A stretch of DNA of 64,000 nt from Mortierella sp. BCC40632 (GCA_011634665.1 WAEK01000028.1:186001-250000); one strand, 5' to 3'. Counted from the first letter of the stretch, positions 47,001 to 59,242 are shown. Notes: generated from the letters alone by a model not told the origin. Program-made: numbers and translations.

Positions 47001-48470
47001 CGTACAAACTCCTCATATAAAGAGGTCTCTCGAGAAATCCTATCAATAACATCCTTGATTCTTTTTTGTCTTTGTGTCTCTCCTGATATGATAACACCAT
47101 CACCTTCCTTCTTTGCATGGTGCGGATTATCTGCCAAGGGTCCTCCTTGTAAATGCATATGAAGTTCTTCTGAGATCCTGTAGATGTCAGCAAGGACGGC
47201 TTTGATGGTGGTGTCCGGGGTATTCAAGAGCTCAAGTTCCGGGATTCGCAACTCGTTAAACTTTTGCTCCAGAGAAGTGATGGACTGTAGGCCATTGACT
47301 GTAGAGAGAGATAGGTTCCAAGAGGAAGTGAGATCATTGAAGATAACAACAGCTGTTAAAATTGGGGCGCTTCACACCTTAACATCCGCTCATGCATCAC
47401 GATGACATTACCTAGACGCGTATTAGAAGCTTTCAGGATGATTGGTGCGGTGAGTCTAGGCGAAAAGACATTGAACATTACTGTAAATCAGTCTACATAG
47501 TATCACGACCAATTAACTGTTGTCACAGTACATGCGCATTAACGTACGATGCATCGCGACCATTTCGTTGTGATCCGTTTTCGCGCGCCTTTGAGCGGGA
47601 GTTTTGACTGCTGGCGGACTCCATTCTATTATTTGGTCTGAGTAGTCCGCTACGTCGTTGATGGTATCGCACAAGCCTCTGTTCGTGTCGCTGAAGGATG
47701 ATCTGTTGGTGGTCCTCAGTCCTAGGGGAGGACGAAGGAGCTCCACTAGTCTTTTCACGAAGCTTAAAAGACTTTTGGTTGGCGAGATAGTTACTTGCGT
47801 AGGTCGGATGTTCAAGCGCTGTGTCGACGTCGATTAGGGACGAGATTATATTGGTGCTACTGCCTTTTGTTGAAAAGTTGCGATTAAGAAGATTCTGCCT
47901 GTTCCCGGTAGCCGATAAATTAGCGTTTGAAATACGGGAAGTAGTATTGACTGAAGATGATGGACTTGACGATGTGGACGATGGAGTAGAGAGTGAGAGT
48001 AAAGGAGGTCGATCCCTTTGACTGAAGCTTGACAGAAGGTCTAAACCACCACTATTGCTAGGTGAGATGCAGAGAGGGTCACTGGATAAGCTATCTGCAG
48101 TGTCTGACTCAATTACGATGCTGATGGTGGCGCCCTTATTGAGATGGACACTTGCTATGGATGCTGATGAAGGAAATGACCGCCGGTCGGCCCTAGCTTT
48201 GGAAGAGCTCTTCGGAGTATCGATACTGTCGTAAGAGATTCCTGCTACAGATCCAGAGAGATACGAATCGGCGTCGGCCTGAAGGTGCAGATCAAGGCTG
48301 TTGTGTCGGGACGCCTGGTTCGCGAGACGAAGGGATGGAGGTCGGTCCTTTGGCTGAGAAGCTGGAAGGCGGTCTTCGTCAGAGGAATCAGATTCGAGAA
48401 TCTCTTTTAGCAGTGCTTCGTACTCTTCTTGGGTCGATGGTCGCAAATGCTGGGTGCTAAGTGTGCTCAT
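41084..48470 (-). CDS. VPS8: VPS8, CORVET tethering-complex subunit
   Basis: Rab5 effector subunit of the CORVET complex, acting in early-endosome fusion. Exons are 47548-48470, 47412-47455, 46996-47298, about 46831-46026, 45678-45908, 45423-45570, 45099-45331, 44771-45010 and 41084-44659, together about 2167 aa. The VPS8 beta-propeller begins with IAVSSIIAVGTSRGSILVYS and VAGHSLGSVIVWNIS. The long alpha-solenoid includes LVKSGDFLEGIALAT, KGIFLQSLEGYIL and LIYVWNKSIADYVSPV. The C-terminal RING-like zinc site is partial (CEICGGAFW ... YHRHC). Exons 1-3 encode a Ser-rich N-terminus and a coiled coil not known to me in VPS8. The acceptor of exon 4 is unresolved: the VPS8-like peptide LNLDAILNEASDE lies upstream of the only phase-compatible AG. 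Exons 1-3 could be a separate gene. Confidence 0.85.
46873..46949. repeat. Two homopolymers at the VPS8 exon 3/4 junction
   Basis: A13 at 46878-46890 and A20 at about 46930-46949 flank the unresolved splice junction. Homopolymer length errors or a small missing segment here could explain the absent splice acceptor. Confidence 0.7.
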
Positions 48471-49559
48471 GGAGTCCGTCCGGGGGGTGGTGGATCTGGT
48501 CTTGGCAAGAGCCGGGATGGGCGGCGTTCAACTCTAGGAGCGACCTCGCGTCCTATTTAAAGTCGAGAGGAACGAGACGATGAGATGATTAATTCACATC
48601 AAGGTCAAAAATGGATGGATCCCTGTTGATGATGCATTCTGCACTGCGCCCTTTCCTATTTCTGGAGCAAGTGCTGCCTTTGAATGCATAGCTGAGCATC
48701 CTTGCATGTGTTTGCCTGAAGCTCGTTTAAAAAGTCAAGGAGCGCGCTGACTGCCTAGTCATGCCCAGGGCAATGTCCAGGGCGGATCCTGTAGAAGAGG
48801 TCCTGTTTCCTAAGCAGACCCCTGGCTCTAACGGCAACAGTGGACAGCTGGCAGTTGGCCGAGAGGGAGAGAGAGAGAAAATGAAGACTTACAGATGCGA
48901 TGAACGGCCGGCTCAATGGATGGATGCAGATGTCGCTAGACGAGGTCAGGACAGGAGGAGCACAGGAAAACGGGAGGGGAGCAACAGAGTGAAGCATCGT
49001 GGGCGCTTTCATGACCAAGAGTGGGGACAGAGAGAGGCGTGACTCGCTCTCACTCGTGTCGCACGTTTTTTGTAGCACACCTTCCATTCTCACGGGAGTG
49101 GCCCCGCCTACGGTCCACGGGCTCCGAGGACACAGTGCAGTGCAGTACAATGCAGTGCAGTACGCATTGAACTGATCTTGACCCTGGGGCCGTGTGGGTT
49201 TTGCGCGCCCTCAAGTGCTGGCCATGCATGCACATAAGCTTGTGGGCGGCAAAGCGCTTTGCTTCCTCCTCAATAGTTATGCAACAAGGTTACTGGTATG
49301 AACAAAAGACGTAGGACCTGTCGACTTTGCCTCAGGCAACTCTTTTGGAGCACAGACAGACCTGTCGACTCTCTTCCTCTTCTTCCTCCTAAAACAAGCC
49401 TGTCTTGTTTTTTCTCTTTCATCGTATTCATATTCACATTCACATCCACCTTTGCATCCAGTCCTGCAATCGCATCTGCATTTGCCACTCTTTCTGCACT
49501 TGCATCTCTTCCCTTTTTTCGACTCCTCCCAGACGCTTCGCCTCTCCAAGAACTACACG
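48471..49559. promoter_or_regulatory. Divergent region, VPS8 / F-box gene
   Basis: About 1.1 kb between divergent start codons. It holds a 13-nt direct repeat at 49136-49163 and a pyrimidine-rich run just before the F-box start. No further gene is supported. Confidence 0.5.
49136..49163. repeat. Direct repeat of TGCAGTGCAGTAC
   Basis: Two perfect 13-nt copies separated by AA in the VPS8/F-box divergent region. They could be a regulatory site or a chance duplication. Confidence 0.7.
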
Positions 49560-50951
49560 ATGGACCTGGACGGCTTCTTGACCCGCCCACCTCCTTCCTT
49601 CTTCTCTCTCTTTCCTGACGCTCTCGCTGTCGTGACCCAGCACCTAGACCTCTGCAACGAGGACCTATTCAGTCTTACCCTCGTCAATCATGAGGTAGGT
49701 GTCCTTCCCGCCTCCACTCCTTTTCTATCTTTCTACTTGGCAATCATATCTTGGCCTGCTCACTCTTTCCTATCTCACGTGTAGTGTTACCGAATTGTCA
49801 TGAAAGTGTTGTGGACTGAGCCACGACTGAACAACAGCCTCGCCCAGACGCCCCTCCAGTGCTTCCAGGGGATCCTTGGCTCGATGAGTCGAGGAGCACT
49901 CTCTCCGTCCACAAAGTCCTTGATCCACACCATAGACACGTCCGAAATCGAGGAGACCCTCTACAGCACCCTTCCCGACACTTGGCTCTTGACTCTGCTC
50001 CGCAACGCACCCCAACTACAACATCTCTACCTCTCTGGGAAAAAGACTTCATCCCCATTTATACAGGGTTCCGTTTTCCGCAAGCTTACTGCCGCTAATA
50101 TGGTCCACCCTGCACTCACACACATCGACCTCAGTGACTGTACCGATATCCGTGAGCCAATGCTCAAGGCCATGATTTTCTACTTTCCCAACCTCATCTC
50201 TTTAAACCTTACCCGTGCCTCGGGCGTGACAGACACTGCAGTCTCTTTAATCGTTGACAAGTGTCAATCACTTGAGGTTGTCAACCTCTCATACTGTCGA
50301 CAGGTCACTGACCTTGGTCTCTTTGCTGTCGCCAAGTTTTGTCGAGTCAATCTTCGCGTGCTCCAAATGACTGGTAACCTCAAGATCACCGATGCTTCTG
50401 TCCTCGCTGTGGCCAAACACTGTCCCAAGTTGGAGAAGCTCTTCATTCCCGAGTGTAATCAGATCACAGACAGAGCCATGGAATGGATCGCACGGTCCAG
50501 TTCTGCAGAAAATCTGACGGAGCTCGAGCTTCACCGTTGTGAAAAGATTGCCTTTGGGCTGCCTCTTCTTGAGCTTCTTGCCAAACGTTGTCACATCCTT
50601 AATCGCCTCACTCTCAGTTACAAGCAGATCAATGCTCGTAGAGATGATCTCAAGATGGTCATGGAAGCCTTTCGTGATTTCAAGAGTCTGGAGACGTTAG
50701 AGGTCTTTGGCGTGCCTGAGCATAGTCCAGCAGTCTTTTTCTGGGACCTTGCTTTCCAGGGCAGTGGTGGTGGTCTAAAGACCATCAACCTCAACAGAGG
50801 AAGTTTTGTCACTGACTACATCCTAGGCAACTATGCCGATGCTGATGAGTATGATCAGAATATCTCGGACCAGGCTGTACGAAGGTTCAATGAACGTAGG
50901 AGCGGTGCCAAGAAAGCAATCGTCAACCTCTTTGTAGATGACTTTTACTAA
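49560..50951 (+). CDS. F-box / leucine-rich-repeat protein
   Basis: Predicted substrate-recognition subunit of an SCF ubiquitin ligase. Exons are 49560-49694 and 49785-50951 (433 aa), joined in phase 0. The N-terminus (FFSLFPDALAVVTQHLDL...LFSLTLVNHECYRIV) fits an F-box, with intron 1 inside it. Residues about 130-330 are AMN1/FBXL-type leucine-rich repeats of about 26 residues, for example LEVVNLSYCRQVTDLGLFAV and LEKLFIPECNQITDRAMEWI. The C-terminal 100 residues are unassigned. It is convergent with the uS4m gene. Its target is not predictable; F-box LRR families are large in early-diverging fungi. Confidence 0.85.
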
Positions 50952-51106
50952 GCTCATTGCCAGTAAAAAGAAAGAAGAAAAGGAGGGAAGGGGTAGGGGA
51001 GAAACATTGAAAAAAAAAAAAATGGTCTTGATATCTGAACAAATATGGCAACCAAGAATGAGAGCGAGAAGGGGAGAGATGCTCTTGTTCCATACAGCAC
51101 TCGCAA

Positions 51107-51112
51107 AATAAA
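51107..51112 (+). terminator. Polyadenylation signal AATAAA of the F-box gene
   Basis: Canonical hexamer about 155 nt past the F-box stop and 96 nt before the stop of the convergent uS4m gene. Confidence 0.55.
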
Positions 51113-51207
51113 AGCATGCTCAGTGTCAAGATCGGAAGCGGCTCAAGTTGTTGTAATGGTAAATCTATATTTCAAAGTGTGGGTTTTGGAACTATCCTCC
51201 TAAGCCC

Positions 51208-52092
51208 TTACTTCCTGTTACGAGCATAGAATTCGTATGCCAAAGCATGCATCTGTGGTGGGAAAGGACTGGGGATCTCGGTCTTTCCGGGACGAGAAAT
51301 AGGGGAACGGAGGAAGCATGTCGAGCAGGTGTTGTAATTGACCTCAAGGTAATCGGGCACAAAGAGGAAAGGTTGAGAGAAGGGCTTTGGAACAAATTCC
51401 ATGGGGGACTTGGATGCTGTGTCGACATCCATATCTTCTGATGGGGTTGGCTTCTTCAAGGTCGAAACTGACTTTGGGTCGACATGAATGATATCTCCAT
51501 CCGTGACACGGTGAGAAGGGAAGGGCATCTAGAACCAAAGAGAGGATCCAGTCAGTAAAGAGGGAAAAAAATGTCACTCTGTGTCCAAAATTGTTGGCTT
51601 GGTCTCCGCTACACAAGCGCGCTGCACCGTAGATCGGCCGAGTGACTCTTGCTCAGCTAGCTCAGAAAAACAAAGCGCGGTAACACCTACAGCCTTTCCG
51701 TTGACGGTGACCTTTCCGTGTCCGACCAGCTGTCGAGCAGCATAGATACTGGGTGCAAAGTTGCTCCGGAAGACAATAAAGTCCAATCTCCTCTCGAGCT
51801 CAGCAAACGTCAACGAGAAGACGGGTGGGTGTGGCTCGACGTCTCCGACCTTGGTGTTGGCAGTGGGAAGTCTAGTTTTGAACATGGACTGGAACTGACG
51901 CTCTGTAATCTGGTCTCCGTGATAGGAACGGGTATCCTTCTTAGCGTCCCACTTTTGTTGGTACAGCGTCTTGTTGGTGTTGATGACTGCCCTGGTGCGC
52001 TGAGAAAGGTTGTAAAGGTTGTACTTGTTCCATGACATGCGGAGCATCTGCCTCCGCAGAGAATATGAGGGGATCTTTGCGTTGCGAACCAT
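51208..52092 (-). CDS. NAM9: Mitochondrial small-subunit ribosomal protein uS4m
   Basis: Component of the mitochondrial 37S ribosomal subunit, homologue of yeast Nam9. Exons are 51691-52092 and 51208-51528 (240 aa). I chose donor GTAGGT because it joins NGKA to [16 protein letters not shown] in phase, restoring the S4 RNA-binding motif; a GTGTTA donor 4 nt away breaks the frame. The S4 domain spans [35 protein letters not shown] and the residues after the junction. The C-terminus ends in YEFYARNRK, typical of fungal mitochondrial uS4. The basic N-terminus ([19 protein letters not shown]) lacks a long cleavable presequence. Confidence 0.9.
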
Positions 52093-52416
52093 GATGTGCT
52101 CCTCCTTTGTGCCGATGTGTGAATGCTTCCAGGGTCGGATTGTCGTGCGGAGAAAGGAGCCATCACAAATAAAAGCAACACAAGGCCGCCATCTCAAACT
52201 GCGCCACAGGACATCCGATGAGCAAAATAAAGAAATTTCACCCAAACTGGCATGGAAATAAGCATAACCATAGACAACAACCTAACGCGCCATAGATAAG
52301 ACGGCGACTAGAACCGGTTCTCTGTTATTGAGCCACAACTATTTGAGAAGGGAAGATATAAATGCGTGTATGTTGAGGCGTAGTGTGATGAAAGAGAAAG
52401 AACTGCTAGAAGAATG
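52093..52416. other. Spacer between uS4m start and Crinkler stop
   Basis: 324 nt, both flanking genes on the - strand. It contains the uS4m promoter and the Crinkler 3' end. No further feature is seen. Confidence 0.4.
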
Positions 52417-55053
52417 TCATTCTTTGTATGGCAAAAAAACCATCCCTTCATTAAGGCCTTTGGAGGCTATTCCAGGAACTTTCCGAAGAAGTTCCTTGCG
52501 AGAGCGGTACGGCCTGTTTTCCAAAACCTGGTCTACCTCATCATCGGAAAGCCCAATTGCTCCCAAAGACTCCCGAGTTGCAAAATTCCAGTTGCGATCC
52601 CTGGACAGGACGAGAGCGATAGGTGGCCCGAAGATCCCGCCAAAAAATGTTGTGAGGTCTCTTTGATAAATCAAGAGACAATCTTCAGGGATAGAGTGAC
52701 CGTCAAGAGACTGATGCTCTTGATCCGAGGTATCCGTTACGACGATAAAAACTGTGATGATCCTCGCCTTTTCAAGTTCTCGTTTATCTGAATTCGAATG
52801 GAGTAGTGCGCGACGGACGGCCATCACGCCCTTACTGTGCTCTTGTTGAATGAGATCGGCTGAGATTGGGCTTGTCAGCACCTTTGCCTGTATCACGGAT
52901 AGGACTTTATCGCATTCATTCTGTGGTTTTATATGAAAGCTGCATACACCTCCAGACCTGGCGCCGCCTGCATCAAAGTTCCCACTGTTTGAACCCCAGT
53001 CCTTTGTTCGATCTTCGGTAGCCAGTCCTCCTATATCTGGAGACCGATGGTACAATTCAATGAAACGTACTGTCGAGACGATACTACCCAAAAGATTAGT
53101 CCGTCCAATTGCTCCTTGGTAGATATTCCTGAAGATTACTGACCCCTCACTACCATTGAACAAAAGACCTGTGCGGAGTGCTGTATACTCGGCAATGAAG
53201 TTTTCAAAGAGCCTCCATTCACCACCCTTTTTTAACCATTTTAGGAATGAAGAAGAAAAAAGGCGTTTACCTCGTGTGATTGCACTATAAACGTCAAGGA
53301 TAAAGTATGGAATGCGAACCAATACTTTTTCCGGCTCGTCACTGCATTCCTCCAAAACCGTATGCAAAGAGCGGGCCACAACTTTTAATGTAAGAGTTGG
53401 GAATAGTCTTGACAGGATCAATGTCCGTGATGATGGCCTTTCAAGGATGCAGACTCGGATCAGTCCCCGGACAGCATTCTTGAATCCCCTCAAGGAGCTG
53501 TAATCTCCATACTGGTTGTGGAGTCGCTTTTCCACAGACGAGAAGATTTGATCGTAGTTATCACCGACTTTACACACCCTGTCAGCAAAGCTAGCGCTCA
53601 TCAGTCGTCCACCAGAAAACCCTTCCAATAAGTACTGAAGTGCGCGTGGATGTCCGCCTGTGGCCCACAATAGACAAACAAACTCCAGATTGGGCATCCA
53701 GTCGCGGAAGGACACACCAGACTGTTCAGTAAAATATCCCATGATATCATAGCATCCACTCAACGACAATGGTGAACAGCCGAGAAACTTGAAAGAACAA
53801 GAGTCAGGGGCTTCTAAGTGAGGCGCTTCCTTCCTAGCAGTCCCTGAGAAAAAGGTCTGTAAAATTGTTGCCTTCGCTGCACCGCATAAAAACGCCCCCA
53901 GGACTTGCGTCATTTCATGGAACAGCTCGAACCTTTCAAACTTGCAGTTCCTCGTTTTGATCTCAGCTTTTTGGGTGCTACTATTATCTGGTAATACTAT
54001 CCGACCTTTGGGCGACTCTTTTTGGTCACATTTAAAAATCTCCTGGAACTCGTCAAAGTGAAGGAAGAGAAATAAATCTTGCTCTTCCGGTAGACCTAGA
54101 TCTTGACGAATGGCTGAGATAGCGTTTCTGACCGTAAAAACCTTTTTGTGTTCAAAAACATTGAGGAGAAAGTTTGGAAAACTCAAGGAATATCTGTCTA
54201 GGAAGAAGTGAGAATAGACCAAGCGCAAGCTGAGAATGGTCTCAGCATGGAGCTCTGCTTCCTTTGCTGTCAAATCAATGTCTTTGCTGAAATCAAACCT
54301 CATATAGTAGAAGTGAGGCGAGTAGTCAAGGTACTTTGATTTGACCTCTGCTGAGAGTCTGTTTTCCAAGGCGCTGAAAATTTCCTTCCCAAAGCGTGTT
54401 TTCCCTAATGAATATAACACATTAGATTAGTACTTTTCCTTTCACAAAAAAAAGAAAAGAAAAGAAAAGAAAAGAAAGTTTCATTCATACGTACCAATGC
54501 CTGCTGCTCCACAGCACGCAAGAAATGAACTCTCGGCTCTAGAGGTTTTTTGCTGGCTTTCCCGAGCCAGGCATGTTACCACGTTCTTTGCGACTGTCTC
54601 CACCGCTTCCTCCATCGGACGTTCCAGAAAAGGCATCAAGTCGGAGAGCCTTGGAATTGAAGTCGACGTGGATTTGCAAGGGTGAAGCAGCTTCTGCATG
54701 CCCTTGATGGCGTCTTTAATCTCTCGTACTGGTGGCGCTCGCTGGGCAATGATAGAGATATTATCATCAGAATACTCAGGCAGGAGTGTGGAGAGATGTG
54801 CCTCTGGGTTGTCCAGCTCTGTCTTTTCGTCAAGAGCGCCAATTGTGATGACCGAGTCTTGATTGCTACTGGGGACGGAGACTTGCCAGAGTGTTACTTT
54901 ATTTAGAGCGACATCACTCAGGTCATCCCTCCTGGTCTTGATTATGTCCCTGAGCTCTCCAACTGTTGTTGAATTTTGAACGGAGAGTGAGAAGGCTCTG
55001 GAAGTAGAGTGTCCATCAATCAGGCAGAGCACAGTAAGGGGATTGCGAGCCAT
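52417..55053 (-). CDS. Crinkler-like effector: ubiquitin-like, P-loop ATPase and REase-like nuclease
   Basis: CRN-type protein, 848 aa, from exons 54495-55053 and 52417-54404. Residues 1-95 match the Crinkler ubiquitin-like header (LCLIDGHSTSRAFSLSV, TVGELRDIIK, VTLWQVSVP). A helical linker leads to a P-loop formed across the intron (GAAGIGKTRFGKE, about aa 182-194) and a Walker B LFLFLHFDEFQ with D304-E305. Residues about 580-770 resemble the restriction-endonuclease-fold domain described for CRNs: FENFIAEYTALRTGLL, then VLSVIQAKV with Q692-A-K694. The last 50 residues look like a helix-hairpin-helix (IGLSDDEVDQVLENRPY, ELLRKVPGI). There is no signal peptide. In related families these proteins act as host-directed or intergenomic-conflict effectors; the role here is unknown. 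Confidence 0.85.
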
Positions 55054-55313
55054 TGCTGCAGAGCGTTGAAAGGAAGCTGAGAGAGTGAGGAAAAGATGTG
55101 GGAGGAAAAGGCCGAGTGAGAAAAAAAGAAATGGCTTCTGTTGAAAGAAAGCACGATACGATATCACATGCTTCTATCAGTCTCTTTTAGCCCCGCCATG
55201 AATACTGCAAACTGTGTGCTCTGTGGATCTGTCACAGTGCAGAATCATTCGTTAGCCCGTTTTCTTGGATCCACAAATTTAACTAACAACGTGGTTTCCC
55301 ACATTAAGATCTT

Positions 55314-55349
<36 letters not shown>

Positions 55350-55403
55350 AGCAATGCTTTTCTCAAGTTGGTCATTCTCTCGGCAATAGCTCCTGACTCT
55401 TGA

Positions 55404-55630
55404 CTAGGGTTTCAGAATCGAGACCTCCAGGCACTCCTGTGGTATCCCTTCCCTGGTTCTGCACTGATATCTTAACTGAACTCCCTCCGAGTGCCGCACA
55501 AACTCTTTGATCACAGGATACCTTTCGAAGTATTCACAACACATCCACTTGACGATTCGGCAGCAGAATGGCATCGACAGAGACCCGATAAGGGCCTGAC
55601 AGAAGGACTTGAAAGAGTCTACCGTTGGTC
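55404..55630 (-). pseudogene. Orphan terminal-exon-like fragment near the Crinkler gene
   Basis: A 74-codon open stretch on the - strand is preceded by a splice-acceptor-like TACTACAG and ends in TAG. It reads ...FKSFCQALIGSLSMPFC... to ...CLEVSILKP, rich in Cys and aromatic residues. It has no ATG at its start, and no convincing upstream exon was found in 55640-56200. It may be the tail of a decayed or very intron-rich gene. The family is not recognised. Confidence 0.3.
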
Positions 55631-56570
55631 CTGTAGTATTTATTCACTCAGCATCTTGCCCTCAGCCACAGAATACTGATCAAGGTGGTCTTTTCGAGGT
55701 TTATCTATTGCCACTAACATTAGAGATCCCAGACTTTACATGGCTAGACTTCAAGAGTAGCTGCAGTTTGTCTGTTTAATCAGAGATAAGGGAAAAAAAA
55801 TACTCTGTGCGCACACACAATGACAATCTCCTGGTCTGAGAACAAAAAAAAACGCTTGTGACTCTGTAAAATTCAACCAACAATGGCTACGCCAGCCAAG
55901 TAACCCAGCATAGCCAACAGTACCCTGGGGTCCCGCCAAATGAGCCAAGGGCACCCTCGGTAGATATCTCTTCCTCACCGAGTTTAGCCTTGGAAGAGCG
56001 TGAGAATATGAGACTACTAACATCGCCATTGATACGTCCCTTGATGAGAGGACGCTGCGTCCATTTACATCTCGTCCCACCAAAGAGCAAAAAAAGTGAA
56101 GTGCTTCTCCATGACACTCTCACCAAGTCATACTGAAATTGAGATGGCCATGAACAACTACCATTTGTTTTATACCTGCAGAGAAGACAATGTCAGGACT
56201 TGATGGATGCACTTGCTGCTACTTTTAGGATGTTATGGCGGAGAAGTTGTTCGAGTTGTCGTACATGTCCTGGACAAAAGGAAACAGTCAACGTGGCACG
56301 TGGTACGTGCACCGAGCCTCTTTCTAGGTAACAATCTCTTTGGGTATTTCTGTCTCGGCCACAGCTTCGATTCAATGTCTCTGTGCTATTCTAATCGGCC
56401 CCATCACCAGCAAAACACCTGACGGTTCATCTTACACTAACAGTAATAGTTTCTCCTCAAGACCTTGTCCCTCTCCCCCTCCTGTCTCGGCTATTGTCTA
56501 TTCGCATCATCAACCCTTTTTTTCAGCTCTTTCAAGAACTCCACATCGACCATCCCTGACTGACTTTTCT

Positions 56571-56747
<177 letters not shown>

Positions 56748-56837
56748 CATCTTGCTGACTCTCTCCGCCTCCTACAAGCCTACAGTCTCTTCTTGTGAGC
56801 AGTTGTTCTGCTCTCTCTCTCTCTCTTTTTCTCCACA

Positions 56838-58940
56838 ATGACCACCTCAGTTCTCTGCAGGATTATCGCCACCATTGTTCTTGTGGCACTCCTACATTTC
56901 ACAATCGTCGATGCAGCCCCCCCGGAATATACCTCAACCCCCAGGAATCGCATCTTTTTCTGGAGAGTCACCAGCACAACCTTGGCTCCAGATGGTGTGA
57001 TGCGACCTGTAATCCTCGTAAACGACAAATACCCAGGTCCCAAGATCGAAGTCAACCGAGGCGATTTTGTGACAGTCGTTGTGGAAAATGCCCTGGATGT
57101 ACCAACGACCTTTCATTGGCATGGTTTGACCATGCGTGACGATCCTTGGTACGATGGTGTCCCTGGTCAGAACCAGTGCCCCATTCCTCCAGGGACCAAC
57201 TTCACCTATGCCTTCGGCACAGATGACATTGTTGGGACGTAAGTGTTCTTCCTTTTTTTTTTTTGTGCTCCCACAGCCATCTCTTGCTGGCCTTCTGTAG
57301 AATCCTACTCTTGCACTCCTCTCCTCGGCGCATGGACTAACCTTCGCCTTTTCTGTTTTTTTGTACTATCGTTTCTTTGTGTTCTTGTTCAATTCGGTTT
57401 CCCATGGTTGCCTGCGCACTTTTTTTTTTTTTTTTTTTTTTTTTCTGTTTGTTTGCGGTGCATGCTATTAATAGACATTGGTGGCATGCCCACTTTGAGA
57501 ACCAGTATATCGATGGTGTTGTTGGTGCCTTCATCATTTACGACACCCCTGACAGGGATCCGTTCCTGGGTGCCTATGATGAAGAGCGGACAGTTTTTAT
57601 CACGGATTGGTACCACAATCCAACAGGACCTTTGCTTCAGACCTACCTCTCCCCCGCCAGTCGTGGTATGGAACCAATTCCGAACAACGGCCTCATCAAT
57701 GGCAGACATACATTCGATTGTTCCAAGGTTCAGCCCGGTCTCACTTGCACGGGAGGCCAAAGGACTGTCTTCCGATTCTTGCCAAACCGGAGATACCGAC
57801 TTCGCATTGTCAACAGCAGGTATGCACAAGGAACCTTTTTTTTTTTCTTCTTTCATTTTGTTCTGAACACACTATTGAGCCTCGGTATCCGAACTAATTA
57901 ATTTATCTTTCGCCTTACCCCATTCATACAACTCCTTTAATGTAATCTCTCCTCTCTACAGCGCGGCCTCAGCTTTCCTCTTTTCGATTGACGAACACAA
58001 GCTTCAAGTGATTGAGGCGGACGGGACAGACCTGAATCCACTCGTAGTAGACTCTCTACCGATAAATGCAGGACAACGATACTCGGTGATTGTAACTACC
58101 AATCAGGAAATCAAAAACTACTGGATGAGGGCAGAAATAGGAACAGCATGTCTACCCAACACCACCAACTCTAATCTTGACCCAGTCATCCTGGCTGAGG
58201 TTCGATACCAGGGCGCAGGCGCCGTGGCTCCAACCTCTGTCGGTCGATTTGTCCCCGATCCCAAATCAAAGGAACCCCAGATCAATCCCGCCTTTGCTGC
58301 AGCCTGTGAGGACTTGGATCTCTTCCAGTTACACCCACTTCGACCGGAACCGATTCTGGAGCCAATCACACATGGTATTTTGCTTCGTATTTCATTCAAG
58401 GAGGACGAGAGTAACGTTACGAGGGGATATCTGAACGACATTACGTTTACAGGAGGCGATCCCTGGGACCCGACCATTGCTCAGAACTTGAATGCATCCC
58501 ATGAATATGATGTGTCGCAACACGTCATGAAACTCGAAAAGCGAAACTCGATTGTTCAGATTATCTTTGACAACTCTCGTGGAGGCGAACACCCATTCCA
58601 CTTGCATGGACATGTCTTCCAGGTGGTTGCGCAAGGTCTTGGTGTTTATGAGGAGGGCAAGACTGTTCTGAACAGAGTCAATCCATTAAGACGAGACACT
58701 GCGACGGTACCTCGACATGGTTTTACAGTGATCCGCTTCAGGGCCGACAATCCTGGTGTCTGGGCTTTGCACTGTCATATTGAATGGCATGTCACAACGG
58801 GTTTGGTGATGCAGTTTATCGAATTACCGGACGAGCTTCGAGCCATGGGTATTCCCAAACATGTTTCCAAACTCTGCGAGACAGGGCCTCCTCAAGGATT
58901 CAAGATGAATTCTGGGTTCATGGCACCAAAGGGCAAATAA
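56838..58940 (+). CDS. Secreted multicopper oxidase (laccase-like)
   Basis: Copper oxidase coupling substrate oxidation to reduction of O2 to water. Exons are 56838-57238, 57475-57819 and 57962-58940 (574 aa), phases 2 and 2. A signal peptide covers about aa 1-26. The copper motifs are complete: HWHG (aa 93-96), WWHAH (H138, H140), HPFHLHGH (aa 459-466) and HCHIEWH (aa 519-525) with type-1 ligand Cys520 and Leu530 at the axial position. Three cupredoxin domains are in order. There is no C-terminal membrane helix, unlike Fet3 ferroxidases, so the protein should be secreted. Laccase, ferroxidase or ascorbate-oxidase-like activity cannot be separated from sequence alone. Intron 1 holds a 25-nt T tract, and the gene follows a long CT repeat. 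Confidence 0.93.
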
Positions 58941-59242
58941 TTCTATCCCTTTGCCCTAAAAAGTAGCTCCGTCCAATTTACCTTCTAATCGCTTGTACAT
59001 TTACAAACGGCATCTCTCTTTTTTTTTTTTTTTTTTTTTTTTTTTACCTAAACACCCATCCTTACATGCCACCTTTTTGTAGAGTTTGAAAGAATCATAG
59101 TCCTTTAACAGTTATGTATGTACACTAATAGAGAAGGTATCGACCAAACTAAAGAGAATTAAAAAAAAAACAAAAGGGAAAAAGAAAAAAGATGAAAGGG
59201 CCTCGTCTTTCTTTCTATCTTTTCCCCCTTTCTCTCTGTCAT
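58941..59242. terminator. Convergent 3' region, multicopper oxidase / IDH
   Basis: 302 nt between convergent stops, with a T tract at about 59020-59045 and A-rich DNA at 59158-59190. No gene is seen. Confidence 0.45.
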
